Below are positions 43,460 through 52,452 of a stretch of DNA of 62,645 nucleotides, one piece after another. Under the pieces are notes generated by a model, which ran no database searches, was not told the DNA's origin, and was given only the letters and a program-made list of their open reading frames with translations. The number at the start of each line of letters is the position of its first letter. Position 1 is the stretch's first letter. Source of the stretch: Pleomorphochaeta sp964545735 (GTDB taxonomy: Bacteria > Spirochaetota > Spirochaetia > Sphaerochaetales > Sphaerochaetaceae); the NCBI GenBank assembly GCA_964545735.1, contig CAZJGS010000003.1, forward strand, positions 1 to 62,645, given 5' to 3'. The position numbers were made by a program, and so were the translations under genes.

Positions 43460-44735
43460 CCTTTTTCAAGTAAGTTACTCTAGATAATAAAAATATTACT
43501 TCAAATAAAAATGATAGAGAATATGCCGTAGCTGCTATATAAACACCAGCAACGTCAAAAATATATGGCAATAATAATATTGATATTACTAATGTGGCTA
43601 TATTAATAAACACCCCTATTGTAATTGAAGTGGTTTGTCTCTCTGCTACTAAAGTGGCTCTATAAAAAGAAATATTAGCACTACAAAAAGGTAAAAAGAT
43701 TAATACACCTAATGTAATTGGTAAATAAGCTAATAAAGGTGTAGGTAATTTAGAAACATTAATAAACCACAATCCCCATAAAGGCTTTATGATGTAAATC
43801 AAAGCAAAAAGAAGGGATAAACTTATAGCAACATTATTTACAAAGCTTTTTATAACTTTTAAATTTTCTTTTTTATATTCTGCAATTACAATTTCTTGTA
43901 CAGATTGACTTATAGATGTGTATAAAAATAAATAAGCTAATACTACAGGCCATACAGCTAGGGATTCAACAGCAAAGGTTCCTTTTGTAATACCAAGATT
44001 TAATAAAGGTCTTATACCAAGAGTAATCCAAGAGGTAATAGCTAAAGGGATATAAAAATTAATCATTTGTTTCAAACTTAAATTCTCAACATCACTTTGA
44101 GGTAACTTAACAAGAGCTGGTTTTGCTAAAATATAAGCAGAAATCATGCCTGAAATAACACCTAAAGAAAGTGTTAATCCACCTAATACTGCACCACTCA
44201 TATTTTCGATTTTTAAACCTATAAACAATACAATAAAAGCTAATATTATTCGAATATACATTACAATAGGAACATATTTGCTTCTGTGGTGTTTAATCAT
44301 TATCCCTTGCCACAATCTTCTATATCCAATAGTTGCAGACCAAGGAATCATAACAAAGAAACACCAATAAGCACTGCTTAATAATTGCTGAGGCAAGTTA
44401 AAAATCTGAATTGCAGTAAAATTAAATACTGCAGGTATACAAAATAAGATATGCAAAAAGGTTGTAATAAAGGCTAAATAATGCATTATTTTTAATATCT
44501 TTTTATAGGAGCTGACACTCGTTGTTACTGCAGTTCCTGCTGATAACATTTGCACAACGGGGCCCTCAATAAAGAGAGCTAAGGCAAAAGAATAGCCAAA
44601 AGCTGCCAACTGGTTTGTGGCATCAGATAATCTTGATATAGCGCTGGTTATCATGGGTTGTTCTATTGCCATAACAATCCACATTATTGCTAGAGGAAGC
44701 CAAGATATAAATAGTCTCTTTTTTGTAATACTCAT
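43443..44735 (-). CDS. MOP-superfamily multidrug/lipid exporter-like membrane protein
   Basis: 430 residues, about twelve membrane segments, with the two-bundle layout of the MATE/oligosaccharide-flippase superfamily. IEGPVVQMLSAGTAVTTS and YRRLWQGIMIKHHRSKYVP are the clearest segments; the latter recalls the ANKH/progressive-ankylosis-like branch, but this is from memory. It probably exports a small molecule or flips a lipid-linked precursor. It follows tlyA by 35 bases and probably shares the rny-ymdB-tlyA strand. Confidence 0.7.
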   Translation of the reverse strand: MSITKKRLFISWLPLAIMWIVMAIEQPMITSAISRLSDATNQLAAFGYSFALALFIEGPVVQMLSAGTAVTTSVSSYKKILKIMHYLAFITTFLHILFCIPAVFNFTAIQIFNLPQQLLSSAYWCFFVMIPWSATIGYRRLWQGIMIKHHRSKYVPIVMYIRIILAFIVLFIGLKIENMSGAVLGGLTLSLGVISGMISAYILAKPALVKLPQSDVENLSLKQMINFYIPLAITSWITLGIRPLLNLGITKGTFAVESLAVWPVVLAYLFLYTSISQSVQEIVIAEYKKENLKVIKSFVNNVAISLSLLFALIYIIKPLWGLWFINVSKLPTPLLAYLPITLGVLIFLPFCSANISFYRATLVAERQTTSITIGVFINIATLVISILLLPYIFDVAGVYIAATAYSLSFLFEVIFLLSRVTYLKKVKRIL

Positions 44736-44770
44736 AGTTTTGCAATCATATAAATATCTATAATTAAAGT

Positions 44771-45556
44771 CTAGTTATTTGTTATTGATAATAGCTTTAA
44801 AATTTTATTAGAAAAAATTTCTTTACTAATGCCTTCTTTTTTACTTAACAAGGATAAAAATTCAATATTACCTTTTCGTCCTTTTATTGGGCTTATTATA
44901 ATATCTTCAATATGTACATTATCTTGTTTCAATATATCGTAAACATGATTTAATACCTCAAGTAGAAAATCCATATCTTCAACTACACCACTAAAATCAC
45001 TTTTCCATCTTGGAACTTCAAATTGAGGTTTTATCAAACAAATTAACTGTGTATTTCCACTTAATTTTAATATGTGGGAAGCCGCATTTTTTATTGATCT
45101 AAAAGAAAGATCACATACTGCTAATTCTGGTTTCGGATCTAATTCTTCAACCAGCATTATATTTTGCTTTTCATGAACAATTATTCTCTTATCAGTTCTT
45201 AATTTCCAAGCCAATTGATTATATCCTACATCAACACTATGAACACATTTGGCTCCATTTTGTAATAAACAATCACTAAATCCACCAGTTGAAGAGCCTG
45301 CATCTAAAACAACTTTATTGCTTACATCAATTTGAAATTGGTTTAAAGCTTTTTCAAGTTTCAAACCACCTCTTGAAACATATTTACCAAAAGATAACTC
45401 AATGTTCGAGTCAAAATCAATTTTGACTCGTGGATTTGCAATCAACTCATTATTAACATATACATTTTTACAAACAACAAATGCCGTTAATTCATCTTTG
45501 GTGTATTGAGGATATTCAGTTTTCAGTTTTTGTAATAGTGATATTTTTTTTAACAT
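44771..45556 (-). CDS. tlyA: TlyA-family rRNA 2'-O-methyltransferase
   Basis: 261 residues: an S4 RNA-binding domain (about 1-62) followed by an RrmJ-like methyltransferase with YVSRGGLKLEKAL, VLDAGSSTGGFSDCLLQNGA (SAM motif I), the catalytic Lys region CLIKPQFEVPR, and the final SPIKGRKGNIEFL. TlyA methylates 16S and 23S rRNA cytidines and is linked to capreomycin sensitivity; it was once called a haemolysin. It starts 2 bases after ymdB. Confidence 0.93.
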   Translation of the reverse strand: MLKKISLLQKLKTEYPQYTKDELTAFVVCKNVYVNNELIANPRVKIDFDSNIELSFGKYVSRGGLKLEKALNQFQIDVSNKVVLDAGSSTGGFSDCLLQNGAKCVHSVDVGYNQLAWKLRTDKRIIVHEKQNIMLVEELDPKPELAVCDLSFRSIKNAASHILKLSGNTQLICLIKPQFEVPRWKSDFSGVVEDMDFLLEVLNHVYDILKQDNVHIEDIIISPIKGRKGNIEFLSLLSKKEGISKEIFSNKILKLLSITNN

Positions 45557-45558
45557 AC

Positions 45559-46353
45559 CTATACCAACAATTGCTTACTAATTCTACGAATTGATAAAGC
45601 TTTTGAAGTTTTTTTATCTATCTCAATAGCTACACCACTAATTACAGGAGCTGTATTGTGGATTTGTGTTCTTATTGGCATTTGAGTTAGTTGCTTCTTT
45701 ATTGATATATCAGGGTCAGAGCCTATCACACTGTCGCTAGGGCCACATAATCCCAAGTCAGTAATAAAAGCTGTGCCTTTTTCTAAGATCATCTCATCAG
45801 CTGTTTGTACGTGAGTGTGAGTACCAACAAGTGCGCTTATTTTTCCATCTAAATGCATTGCTAAGGCTTTTTTTTCTTCATGATTTTCAGCGTGCATATC
45901 AACTAAAATAATATCACACTTTCCACTCATTTTTCTTATCTCATCTTCCGCAGCCTTAAAAGGACAATCAGTTTGTGGCAAACTGATTCTTCCCTGTAAA
46001 TTAATAACACCAACTTTTAAACCATTTGATTCAATTATAGTTGAACCATGGCCAATTGTTCCACTTGGATAATTTAAAGGTCTTAGTAGTCTGATATCAT
46101 TTTTTAATGAATCATAAATTTCATCTTGCTGCCATATATGATTGCCACTAGTTATAACATCAACGCCTAATGAAAATATCTGAGTTTTTTCACTCTCATT
46201 TAGACCAAATCCATTAGCAGCATTTTCGCCATTTACAACAACAAAATCAGCTCTATACTCTTTTATTAATTGTCCTAAACCCATAAACAAAGCTCTCATA
46301 CCTGGCTGACCACATACATCACCAAGCATTAAAACAGTAAATTTGTTTCCCAC
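45559..46353 (-). CDS. ymdB: YmdB-family metallophosphodiesterase
   Basis: 264-residue two-metal phosphoesterase (TIGR00282 type). The ligand motifs are LMLGDVCGQPG, NGENAANGFG, TSGNHIWQ, VDMHAE and GTHTHVQTAD. In B. subtilis YmdB acts on cyclic AMP-type bonds, affects biofilm and sits beside RNase Y, as here. The start is GTG with an AGGAAGAG site. It follows rny after a hairpin terminator at 46364-46394, so some readthrough or an own promoter is needed. Confidence 0.92.
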   Translation of the reverse strand: MGNKFTVLMLGDVCGQPGMRALFMGLGQLIKEYRADFVVVNGENAANGFGLNESEKTQIFSLGVDVITSGNHIWQQDEIYDSLKNDIRLLRPLNYPSGTIGHGSTIIESNGLKVGVINLQGRISLPQTDCPFKAAEDEIRKMSGKCDIILVDMHAENHEEKKALAMHLDGKISALVGTHTHVQTADEMILEKGTAFITDLGLCGPSDSVIGSDPDISIKKQLTQMPIRTQIHNTAPVISGVAIEIDKKTSKALSIRRISKQLLV

Positions 46354-46363
46354 AAGCTCTTCC

Positions 46364-46394
46364 TATTAAAAATAGAGGCTGTAAAGCCTCTATT
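46364..46394 (-). terminator. Terminator between rny and ymdB
   Basis: Perfect 10-bp stem AATAGAGGCT/AGCCTCTATT with a 4-base loop (46371-46394). On the minus strand it is followed by TTTTTAAT, with an A-run on the other side. It begins a few bases beyond the rny stop codon and ends close to the ymdB ribosome site. Confidence 0.85.
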
Positions 46395-46396
46395 TT

Positions 46397-47926
46397 TTAT
46401 CGTGCATATTCTACTACACGCGTTTCTCGAATTATCGTAACTTTGATTCTACCAGGATATCGCAATTCTGCTTCAATTCTTGAAGCAACTTCTTTTGCCA
46501 TATCTTTAGCTTCTTCATCACTGACACTTGCATTGTTAACTAATATTCTTAATTCTCTACCGGCTTGGACAGCAAAGGCTTTATCAACACCTTCATAACT
46601 TTCTGCTATTTTTTCTAAGCTTTCTAATCTCTTAATATAGTTATCCAAAGTTTCTCTTCTAGCTCCAGGTCTTGCTGCACTAATTGCATCTGCAATTTGT
46701 ACAATAATAGCTATAGGTGATTTTGGTTCAACATCATTGTGATGAGCTAAAATTGCGTTAACAATAATATTATCTTCACCAAGTCTCTTAGCATGTTCTG
46801 CCCCTAATTCTGCATGATTGGCATCACTTTCGGTTTCGATTCCTTTACCAATATCATGTAATAATCCGGCTCTCTTTGCTATTTCAGGATCTGCGCCAAC
46901 TTCACTCGCAATCATTCCAGATAATACTGCAACTTCTCGAGAATGACTTAATACATTTTGGCCATAACTTGTTCTAAAATATAATCTACCAAGAGCTCTA
47001 ATCATCTCTTGGCTCATATTATGGATACCCATATCAAATACAAGTTTTTCACCTTCATCTGCAATTGTTCTGTTAACTTCTTTTGCAACCTTGTTAACAA
47101 CTTCTTCAATTCTTGAAGGGTGAATTCTGCCATCTTGGACTAATCTCTCTAAAGCTACTCTTGCTATTTCTTTTCTTACTGGATCAAAACATGATATAAC
47201 TACAGCCTCTGGAGTATCATCAATAATGATATCTACACCAGTTAAGGTTTCTAACGTCCTAATATTTCTCCCTTCACGTCCAATAATTCGGCCTTTCATT
47301 TCGTCACTAGGTAAACTGACAGATGCAATTGATACATCTCCACTTACTTCTGTTGCCATTCGCTGAATAGAGGTTAAGATAATATCTCTCGCTAATTTTT
47401 CAGCCTTTAATTGAGCTTCTTGCTCAATTTTGTTTATGATTGTTTGAGAATCGTGTTTAGCGACTTTTTGCATTTGATCAATAATAAGCTCTTTAGCTTC
47501 CTCTTGAGTCATGCTTGCTATCTTCTCTAACTCCAACAATATAGAGTTTTCTTTTGTTTCTAACTCTACTTCAGTTTTTTCAATAACTTTATTTCTATCT
47601 TCGAGTTGATTCTTAATGGTATCTAATTCGGCTAACTTGCGTTCAACATTTTCTTCTTTTTGAAGAATACGTCGTTCTGAACGTTGCAATTCACTTCTTC
47701 TTTCCCTTGCCTCTCTCTCAACTTGTTGTTTTTCTTTCAACAACTCGCCTCGAGTTTCTAGGATAAGTTCTTTACTTTTTGCTTCAGCTTCTTTTACTGC
47801 ATCTGCATCTAAGCGTCTAGCTTTTTGCTCCACAGAAGTCAGTTTAAATTTCGAATACAGCCATCTTCCGATAAATCCGAAAACAGCACCAAGAACAACA
47901 AGAAGGAGATAAATTAATTCTTTCAT
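46397..47926 (-). CDS. rny: Ribonuclease Y
   Basis: 509-residue membrane-bound endoribonuclease that starts mRNA decay. It has one N-terminal membrane helix (LIYLLLVVLGAVFGFIGRWLY), a long coiled coil (about 30-170), a KH domain with GRIIGREGRNIRTLE and an HD domain with HSREVAVLSGM and LLHDIGKG. The sequence ends VTIIRETRVVEYAR as in the family. A GAGGAG site precedes the ATG. It is first of rny-ymdB-tlyA-transporter; PSP1/RicT, a known modulator in other bacteria, is encoded about 23 kb away. Confidence 0.97.
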   Translation of the reverse strand: MKELIYLLLVVLGAVFGFIGRWLYSKFKLTSVEQKARRLDADAVKEAEAKSKELILETRGELLKEKQQVEREARERRSELQRSERRILQKEENVERKLAELDTIKNQLEDRNKVIEKTEVELETKENSILLELEKIASMTQEEAKELIIDQMQKVAKHDSQTIINKIEQEAQLKAEKLARDIILTSIQRMATEVSGDVSIASVSLPSDEMKGRIIGREGRNIRTLETLTGVDIIIDDTPEAVVISCFDPVRKEIARVALERLVQDGRIHPSRIEEVVNKVAKEVNRTIADEGEKLVFDMGIHNMSQEMIRALGRLYFRTSYGQNVLSHSREVAVLSGMIASEVGADPEIAKRAGLLHDIGKGIETESDANHAELGAEHAKRLGEDNIIVNAILAHHNDVEPKSPIAIIVQIADAISAARPGARRETLDNYIKRLESLEKIAESYEGVDKAFAVQAGRELRILVNNASVSDEEAKDMAKEVASRIEAELRYPGRIKVTIIRETRVVEYAR

Positions 47927-47957
47927 AATATTTTCTCCTCAGTTGCCAATTATTTTA

Positions 47958-47986
47958 ATATTATTCAACTAAGGGTAAATTGTCAA
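47958..47986 (-). promoter_or_regulatory. Promoter of rny
   Basis: TTGACA (47981-47986), 17-base spacer, TAATAT (47958-47963) on the minus strand; the leader to the rny ATG is about 25 bases. Confidence 0.65.
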
Positions 47987-47999
47987 GTTTCACATCAAT

Positions 48000-48027
48000 A
48001 AAAAACCGCTACCTTAATAGGTAACGG
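48000..48027 (-). terminator. Terminator of the ribosomal (tuf-S10-spc-alpha) operon
   Basis: Minus-strand stem CCGTTACC/GGTAGCGG (one G-U pair) with a 6-base loop, followed by six T and ATT. It is about 170 bases beyond the rplQ stop and just before the rny promoter. Confidence 0.9.
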
Positions 48028-48129
48028 CTAAGTCATTAAATGACAAAAGACAGTATTCTCAATTTATTAATCATAAAAACAACTAAATTGTACACTGTTT
48101 TTTTTCCAAATTATTAATTTGAAAGATTT

Positions 48130-48171
48130 GTACTTAGAGGTTAAAGGCTTTTTCTCCTTTATTCTAAGTAC
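48130..48171 (-). repeat. Inverted repeat just downstream of rplQ
   Basis: Perfect 9-base arms GTACTTAGA (48130-48138) and TCTAAGTAC (48163-48171), enclosing a second short stem AAAGG/CCTTT. It lies 22 bases beyond the rplQ stop, with no T-run after it. It is transcribed with the ribosomal operon and could protect its 3' end or be a processing site. Confidence 0.55.
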
Positions 48172-48193
48172 ACTGGGTAGCTAGTACCACAGT

Positions 48194-48571
48194 TTATTTT
48201 TCGTCTTTAGCGCTTGTTTTATCAACAAGTTCTAAAATTACCATTTCAGCTGCATCGCCTAGACGGAAACCTGTTTTTAAAATACGGGTATATCCACCTT
48301 TACGCTCTACATTGATAGGTCCGATCTCTGTGAAAAGTTTATTAAGAATCGCTTGATCCGTAATTTCTTTTCCAACAATACGACGATTATGAACACTATC
48401 AACTTTTGCTCTAGTGATCATTCTTTCTACCTTTTTGCGTACTTCAAGAGCCTTAGCTTTTGTAGTCTCAATTCTCTCATAACGGAAAAGTGAGGTTGCC
48501 ATGTTACGTAACATCGCATCGCGTTCTGCGGTACTTCTACTTAATGTATTGAAACCAAATCTATGTCTCAT
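48194..48571 (-). CDS. rplQ: Ribosomal protein L17
   Basis: 125-residue bL17, last gene of the ribosomal operon; it sits near the exit-tunnel opening of the 50S subunit. MRHRFGFNTLSRSTAERDAMLRNMATSLF is the family start, and GGYTRILKTGFRLGDAAEMVILEL its core. The ATG at 48571 lies inside the end of rpoA (11-base overlap), where the GGAAGAAG coding for the rpoA acidic tail also serves as ribosome site. Starts further upstream are rejected because they leave the family. Confidence 0.96.
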   Translation of the reverse strand: MRHRFGFNTLSRSTAERDAMLRNMATSLFRYERIETTKAKALEVRKKVERMITRAKVDSVHNRRIVGKEITDQAILNKLFTEIGPINVERKGGYTRILKTGFRLGDAAEMVILELVDKTSAKDEK

Positions 48572-49613
48572 CTTCTTCTTCCTTGTTACCAGGAACATTG
48601 ATTGTGTTTTTTAAAACACTATAATCTGTCATTCCAAGGCTAAGATTCCACTCTTTAAGTTTATCTTTAATCTCAGTTAATGACTTTTTACCAAAGTTTC
48701 TAGTTTTTGCAATTTCATCTTCAGTTTTCTTTGTTAAATCACCAATAGTTCTAATACTAGCATTTTTAAGGCAGTTACTTGAACGAACAGTTAATTCTAA
48801 TTCTTCAACAGAAGTATTCAAGATTTTTCTAATCTTTTCTTCTTCTTCATCAACTTCTTCTTCACTGCTTACCAATGCTTCATCAAAATTAATAAATACC
48901 GAGAAATGATCTTTTGCAATCTTTGCTGCTTCTGCAAGAGCGTTAACTGGTGCGATGGTTCCATCTGTATAAATTTCTAGATTTAACTTATCATAGTCAT
49001 TTCTATAACCTACACGAGTTGGTTCAATTGAATATTTTACACGGGTTACAGGAGAGAAGAAAGCATCAAGAGCTATTACTCCTATTTCTTCAATATATTT
49101 CTCATTAACCTCTGAAGGTACATAACCCCTTCCTAAGTCGATTTGAAGTTCCATTTCAATATTCGCATCGTCCATCATAGTAAAAACTACTAAATCTTTA
49201 TTAGTAATTTCAACTTGGTCGCGTTCAAAGTTCTGACCGGTAATAACGCCGGGGCCTTTACACTCAATGAGAAGATTTACACTTTCGCAATCTTCAGGCA
49301 TACTTATTTGCAGTTTTTTTAGAGCAGCAATTATATCCGCAATGTCCTCTCGAACACCTGGAAGCTGATCATATTCACTAGAAATTAAATGAGGTACACC
49401 TTCTTCATTAAAGCTTGTGAACTTAACAGCAGTAACTGCATAACCCTGAATTGAAGATAAAAGAACTCTTCTGAGCGTATTACCGATAGTTGTACCAAAT
49501 CCTCTCTCGAAAGGATACGCTACAAATTTACCGTAATTAGCTTCATCTGCATTATGCTCAAAATTAGTTCCCTTGGGTTTCTTAAAGCCCTTCAAAAGGT
49601 TTTTTCGTGCCAT
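48561..49613 (-). CDS. rpoA: RNA polymerase alpha subunit
   Basis: 350-residue alpha subunit. The N-terminal domain has YPFERGFGTTIGNTLRRVLLSSIQGYAV, the dimer interface; the C-terminal domain (about 265-335) has LELTVRSSNCLKNASIRTIGDL with the UP-element-binding Arg, and GKKSLTEIKDKL. An acidic linker EEVDEEEEK precedes the C-terminal domain, and an extra acidic tail EEEDET ends the protein. It follows rpsK after a structured 122-base gap and overlaps rplQ. Confidence 0.98.
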   Translation of the reverse strand: MARKNLLKGFKKPKGTNFEHNADEANYGKFVAYPFERGFGTTIGNTLRRVLLSSIQGYAVTAVKFTSFNEEGVPHLISSEYDQLPGVREDIADIIAALKKLQISMPEDCESVNLLIECKGPGVITGQNFERDQVEITNKDLVVFTMMDDANIEMELQIDLGRGYVPSEVNEKYIEEIGVIALDAFFSPVTRVKYSIEPTRVGYRNDYDKLNLEIYTDGTIAPVNALAEAAKIAKDHFSVFINFDEALVSSEEEVDEEEEKIRKILNTSVEELELTVRSSNCLKNASIRTIGDLTKKTEDEIAKTRNFGKKSLTEIKDKLKEWNLSLGMTDYSVLKNTINVPGNKEEEDET

Positions 49614-49735
49614 GGTTACTCCTTAAAGTCTGGATATGCAGATTAACATCTGCGTCTGGCGCAGGTAAGGCTCCTATGGAGCCACACCTCTATAAACAGC
49701 ATTCCAAGATTTACCATTGGAAATGCTCCTAACAA
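49614..49735 (-). promoter_or_regulatory. Structured rpsK-rpoA spacer with three hairpins
   Basis: Three perfect or near-perfect stems follow in 90 bases: AGCATTCCAA with TTGGAAATGCT (49698-49707, 49717-49727; one bulge), GGCTCC/GGAGCC (49669-49674, 49678-49683) and GCAGAT/ATCTGC (49638-49643, 49648-49653). None has a U-tract. All other gaps in this operon are below 62 bases, so this one probably carries a control or processing signal for rpoA-rplQ. Confidence 0.55.
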
Positions 49736-50131
49736 TTAAACTCTACGTGTTTTGCGTGGGCGACAACCGTTGTGAGGAATTGGAGTTACGTCACGAATGG
49801 AACGAACTTTCAATCCTAGAACACCAAGAGCTCTAATAGCACTTTCGCGTCCTACACCAGGGCCTTTGACATAAACATTAACTTCACGAAGACCATAATC
49901 CATAGCCTTCTTAGCTGCTGTTTCACAAGTAATCTGTGCTGCATAAGGGGTTGATTTCTTAGCTCCACGGAATCCTAGACCACCAGCAGAAGCCCAAGAA
50001 ACAGTGTTTCCTTCAAGATCTGTCATGGTAACTATTGTATTGTTAAAAGTTGCCTGTATATAAACGTTGCCGTCATAGACGGTCTTTTTAACTTTACGCT
50101 TTGCTTTCGCTTTCGCTTTTGCATTAGCCAT
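49736..50131 (-). CDS. rpsK: Ribosomal protein S11
   Basis: 131-residue uS11 of the 30S platform. An Ala/Lys-rich N-terminus (MANAKAKAKAKRKVKK) precedes NVYIQATFNNTIVTMTDLEGN and the C-terminal DVTPIPHNGCRPRKTRRV. Two ATGs lie 6 bases apart; the second is taken because AAGGAG is 9 bases from it but only 3 from the first. It follows rpsM by 13 bases. Confidence 0.96.
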   Translation of the reverse strand: MANAKAKAKAKRKVKKTVYDGNVYIQATFNNTIVTMTDLEGNTVSWASAGGLGFRGAKKSTPYAAQITCETAAKKAMDYGLREVNVYVKGPGVGRESAIRALGVLGLKVRSIRDVTPIPHNGCRPRKTRRV

Positions 50132-50144
50132 TTTCATATACTCC

Positions 50145-50510
50145 TTATTTCTTCTTGCCTGCTACGGTCTTCTTCTTACCTTTACGAGTTCTAGCATTAG
50201 TTTTAGTCTTTTGCCCTCGAACAGGTAATCCTTTTCTGTGACGAAGTCCACGGTAACAACCGATGTCCATAAGTCGTTTGATATTTAAGGCTACTTCAGT
50301 ACGAAGACGTCCTTCAACCTTATAATTTTCTTCAATTTCATGACGTACTACCGCCAATTCATCATTAGAAAGTGTATTAATTCTTACATCTGGATTGATT
50401 CCTGTTTTTTTACAGATATCAATCGCTGAAACGTTACCGATACCAAAGACATATGTTAAAGCAATCTTAACAGCTTTGTTCGGCAAGTCTACACCTGCAA
50501 TTCTTGCCAT
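50145..50510 (-). CDS. rpsM: Ribosomal protein S13
   Basis: 121-residue uS13 at the 30S head, contacting the P-site tRNA and L5. MARIAGVDLPNKAVKIALTYVFGIG opens the protein and RGLRHRKGLPVRGQKTKTNARTRKGKKKT closes it. AGGAGG precedes the ATG. The 47-base gap to rpmJ shows no hairpin of note. Confidence 0.97.
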   Translation of the reverse strand: MARIAGVDLPNKAVKIALTYVFGIGNVSAIDICKKTGINPDVRINTLSNDELAVVRHEIEENYKVEGRLRTEVALNIKRLMDIGCYRGLRHRKGLPVRGQKTKTNARTRKGKKKTVAGKKK

Positions 50511-50557
50511 TATTGGCCTCCTAATTAAAGTTTTAGAGAGGTGGCTTTCGCCGAACC

Positions 50558-50671
50558 TTACTTTTGTCTTTGCTTATGTTTTGGGTTTTCGCAAATTATA
50601 CGAACAACCCCATTTCTTTTGATAACTTTGCACTTGTCGCATATAGGTTTGACACTTGCTCTGACTTTCAT
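50558..50671 (-). CDS. rpmJ: Ribosomal protein L36
   Basis: 37-residue bL36, MKVRASVKPICDKC then KVIKRNGVVRIICENPKHKQ, with zinc ligands C11, C14, C27 and H32. Below 60 residues but unmistakable. It has its own GGAGC site and sits between secY and rpsM, the usual order when adk, map and infA are absent from the cluster. Confidence 0.96.
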   Translation of the reverse strand: MKVRASVKPICDKCKVIKRNGVVRIICENPKHKQRQK

Positions 50672-50680
50672 ATTAAGCTC

Positions 50681-51994
50681 CTATTTTTTTCTTGCCTTTG
50701 CTTGGCTAAAAATACCAGTTTGATGATGCATTTTCATTACACCCTCTACCTGTCTCATGGTATCTAGGTCTACACCAACCATAATGATTAATGAAGTACC
50801 ACCAAATAACATAGATACAGATGGTGGGAAGCTAAAGAACTTCTGTACTAATGTAGGAATCAATGCAATGAAAGCTAAGAAAATAGATCCGGGAAGAATA
50901 ACGCGGTTAATAACTTTCGTTAGATACTCCTCAAGTTTTTCGCTCCTTATTCCAGGAACAGAACCACCGTTTTCTCGAATCTGTTTAGCCATCTCTACAG
51001 GATTCATAGTAACCTGTGTATAAAAGAATGCAAAACCGATAATCAACAGAGTATATATTATTATGTAGGGGATACCCTGTGGATTTAACCAATTAGCAAA
51101 AGTTGCTAACCAACTCACCTCTGTGCCTAAACTAGATGCAATTTGAAGTGGGAAGGACATTAATGCTGAAGCAAAGATAACCGGGATAACACCACTTGGG
51201 TTTAGTTTAACAGGAATGTAAGTGCTTTGTGAACCATACATTTTTCTGCCAACTACACGTTTAGCATAGTTTACCGGAATCTTTCTCTCACCTTGTTGCT
51301 CGTATACTACTAAAGCAATAACAACGATAAACATTGCTAATACTACTAATAATGAGATTGGATTAAAACTACCTTCTTGTACACCTCTAAATAGAGTAAC
51401 AAGTGCAGATGGAATTCTTGCAACAATACCTGCAAAGATTAATAAGCTGATACCATTACCAATTCCAAATTGAGTTATTTTATTACCAAGCCATACGAGG
51501 AACATACTACCTGCTGTTACAGATAGCATTGCTATCAAAGTAAATGGTAAGCGACTCATGGTCATAGAACCAGGAATCGAATTAGCATAAATAGTTATAA
51601 CATAGGACTGAATCAAACAAACAACTATTGTACCATATCTAGTATATTGTTGAATTTTCTTAGATCCGTGAGGATCTTGTGCGAGTTTTCTCAAACTAGG
51701 AACTACAATCATTAATAATTGTAAAATAATCTGAGTACTAATGTAAGGCATTACACCTAACATGAATAGAGAGAAATTCGAAAATGCCCCACCGGAAAAG
51801 AAGTTCAAATATTCTGTAAATCCGAACGAATTAGAATTACTCTGTGATAGGAAATATTGTTGTAGAACCTGGACGTTAATTCCCGGAATTGGTATAACCG
51901 CTCCCAACCTACTGATAAACAGTAGGAAGAAAGTGATTAGGCTTTTTCTTCGTAACTCCTGGATTCTGAACATTTCTACTAGGGAGTTTGCCAT
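50681..51994 (-). CDS. secY: Preprotein translocase subunit SecY
   Basis: 437-residue central channel of the Sec translocon with ten membrane segments. GAVIPIPGINVQVL (segment 1), LGVMPYISTQIILQLL (lateral-gate region), GNGISLLIFAGIVARIP, and the C-terminal VGVDLDTMRQVEGVMKMHHQ are typical. It lies between rplO (17 bases) and rpmJ (9 bases), the conserved location. Confidence 0.98.
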   Translation of the reverse strand: MANSLVEMFRIQELRRKSLITFFLLFISRLGAVIPIPGINVQVLQQYFLSQSNSNSFGFTEYLNFFSGGAFSNFSLFMLGVMPYISTQIILQLLMIVVPSLRKLAQDPHGSKKIQQYTRYGTIVVCLIQSYVITIYANSIPGSMTMSRLPFTLIAMLSVTAGSMFLVWLGNKITQFGIGNGISLLIFAGIVARIPSALVTLFRGVQEGSFNPISLLVVLAMFIVVIALVVYEQQGERKIPVNYAKRVVGRKMYGSQSTYIPVKLNPSGVIPVIFASALMSFPLQIASSLGTEVSWLATFANWLNPQGIPYIIIYTLLIIGFAFFYTQVTMNPVEMAKQIRENGGSVPGIRSEKLEEYLTKVINRVILPGSIFLAFIALIPTLVQKFFSFPPSVSMLFGGTSLIIMVGVDLDTMRQVEGVMKMHHQTGIFSQAKARKK

Positions 51995-52011
51995 TTAGAC
52001 CAACCTTTTTG

Positions 52012-52452
52012 TTATTTAATTTCGCCACCAGCAGCAGTGATTTTCTCAAATGCACTGGCTGAAACCTTTAAACCTTCAATAGTTATTTTTTTATCAAGCT
52101 CTCCGTTAGAAAGTATTTTAGCTCTAACGCTATGGCCTTTTACTAAACCTACTTTCTTAAGAGCATCTAAATTAACTAATGCACCATCCTCAAATTTTGC
52201 ACTTAAAGCAGTTAAAGAAACTACTTGGTACTCAACTTTGAAAGGGTGGTTAGAGAAACCTCTACGTGCAACACGTCTGTATAAAGGCATTTGACCGCCT
52301 TCAAAACCAGGACGCACACCACCACCTGAACGGGAATTTTGACCATCATGGCCTCTACCACAGGAACGGCCTTTTGATGAAGCACCACGCCCTACGATAG
52401 TTTTTTTAGTATTAGCACCGTAAGGTGCCTTTATTTGACCTAAATTTGTCAT
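52012..52452 (-). CDS. rplO: Ribosomal protein L15
   Basis: 146-residue uL15. The Gly-rich basic N-terminus (KKTIVGRGASSKGRSCGRGHDGQ) threads into 23S rRNA, and the GFEGGQMPLYRRVARRGFSN motif follows. Its ATG overlaps the rpmD stop in TAATG. Confidence 0.96.
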   Translation of the reverse strand: MTNLGQIKAPYGANTKKTIVGRGASSKGRSCGRGHDGQNSRSGGGVRPGFEGGQMPLYRRVARRGFSNHPFKVEYQVVSLTALSAKFEDGALVNLDALKKVGLVKGHSVRAKILSNGELDKKITIEGLKVSASAFEKITAAGGEIK

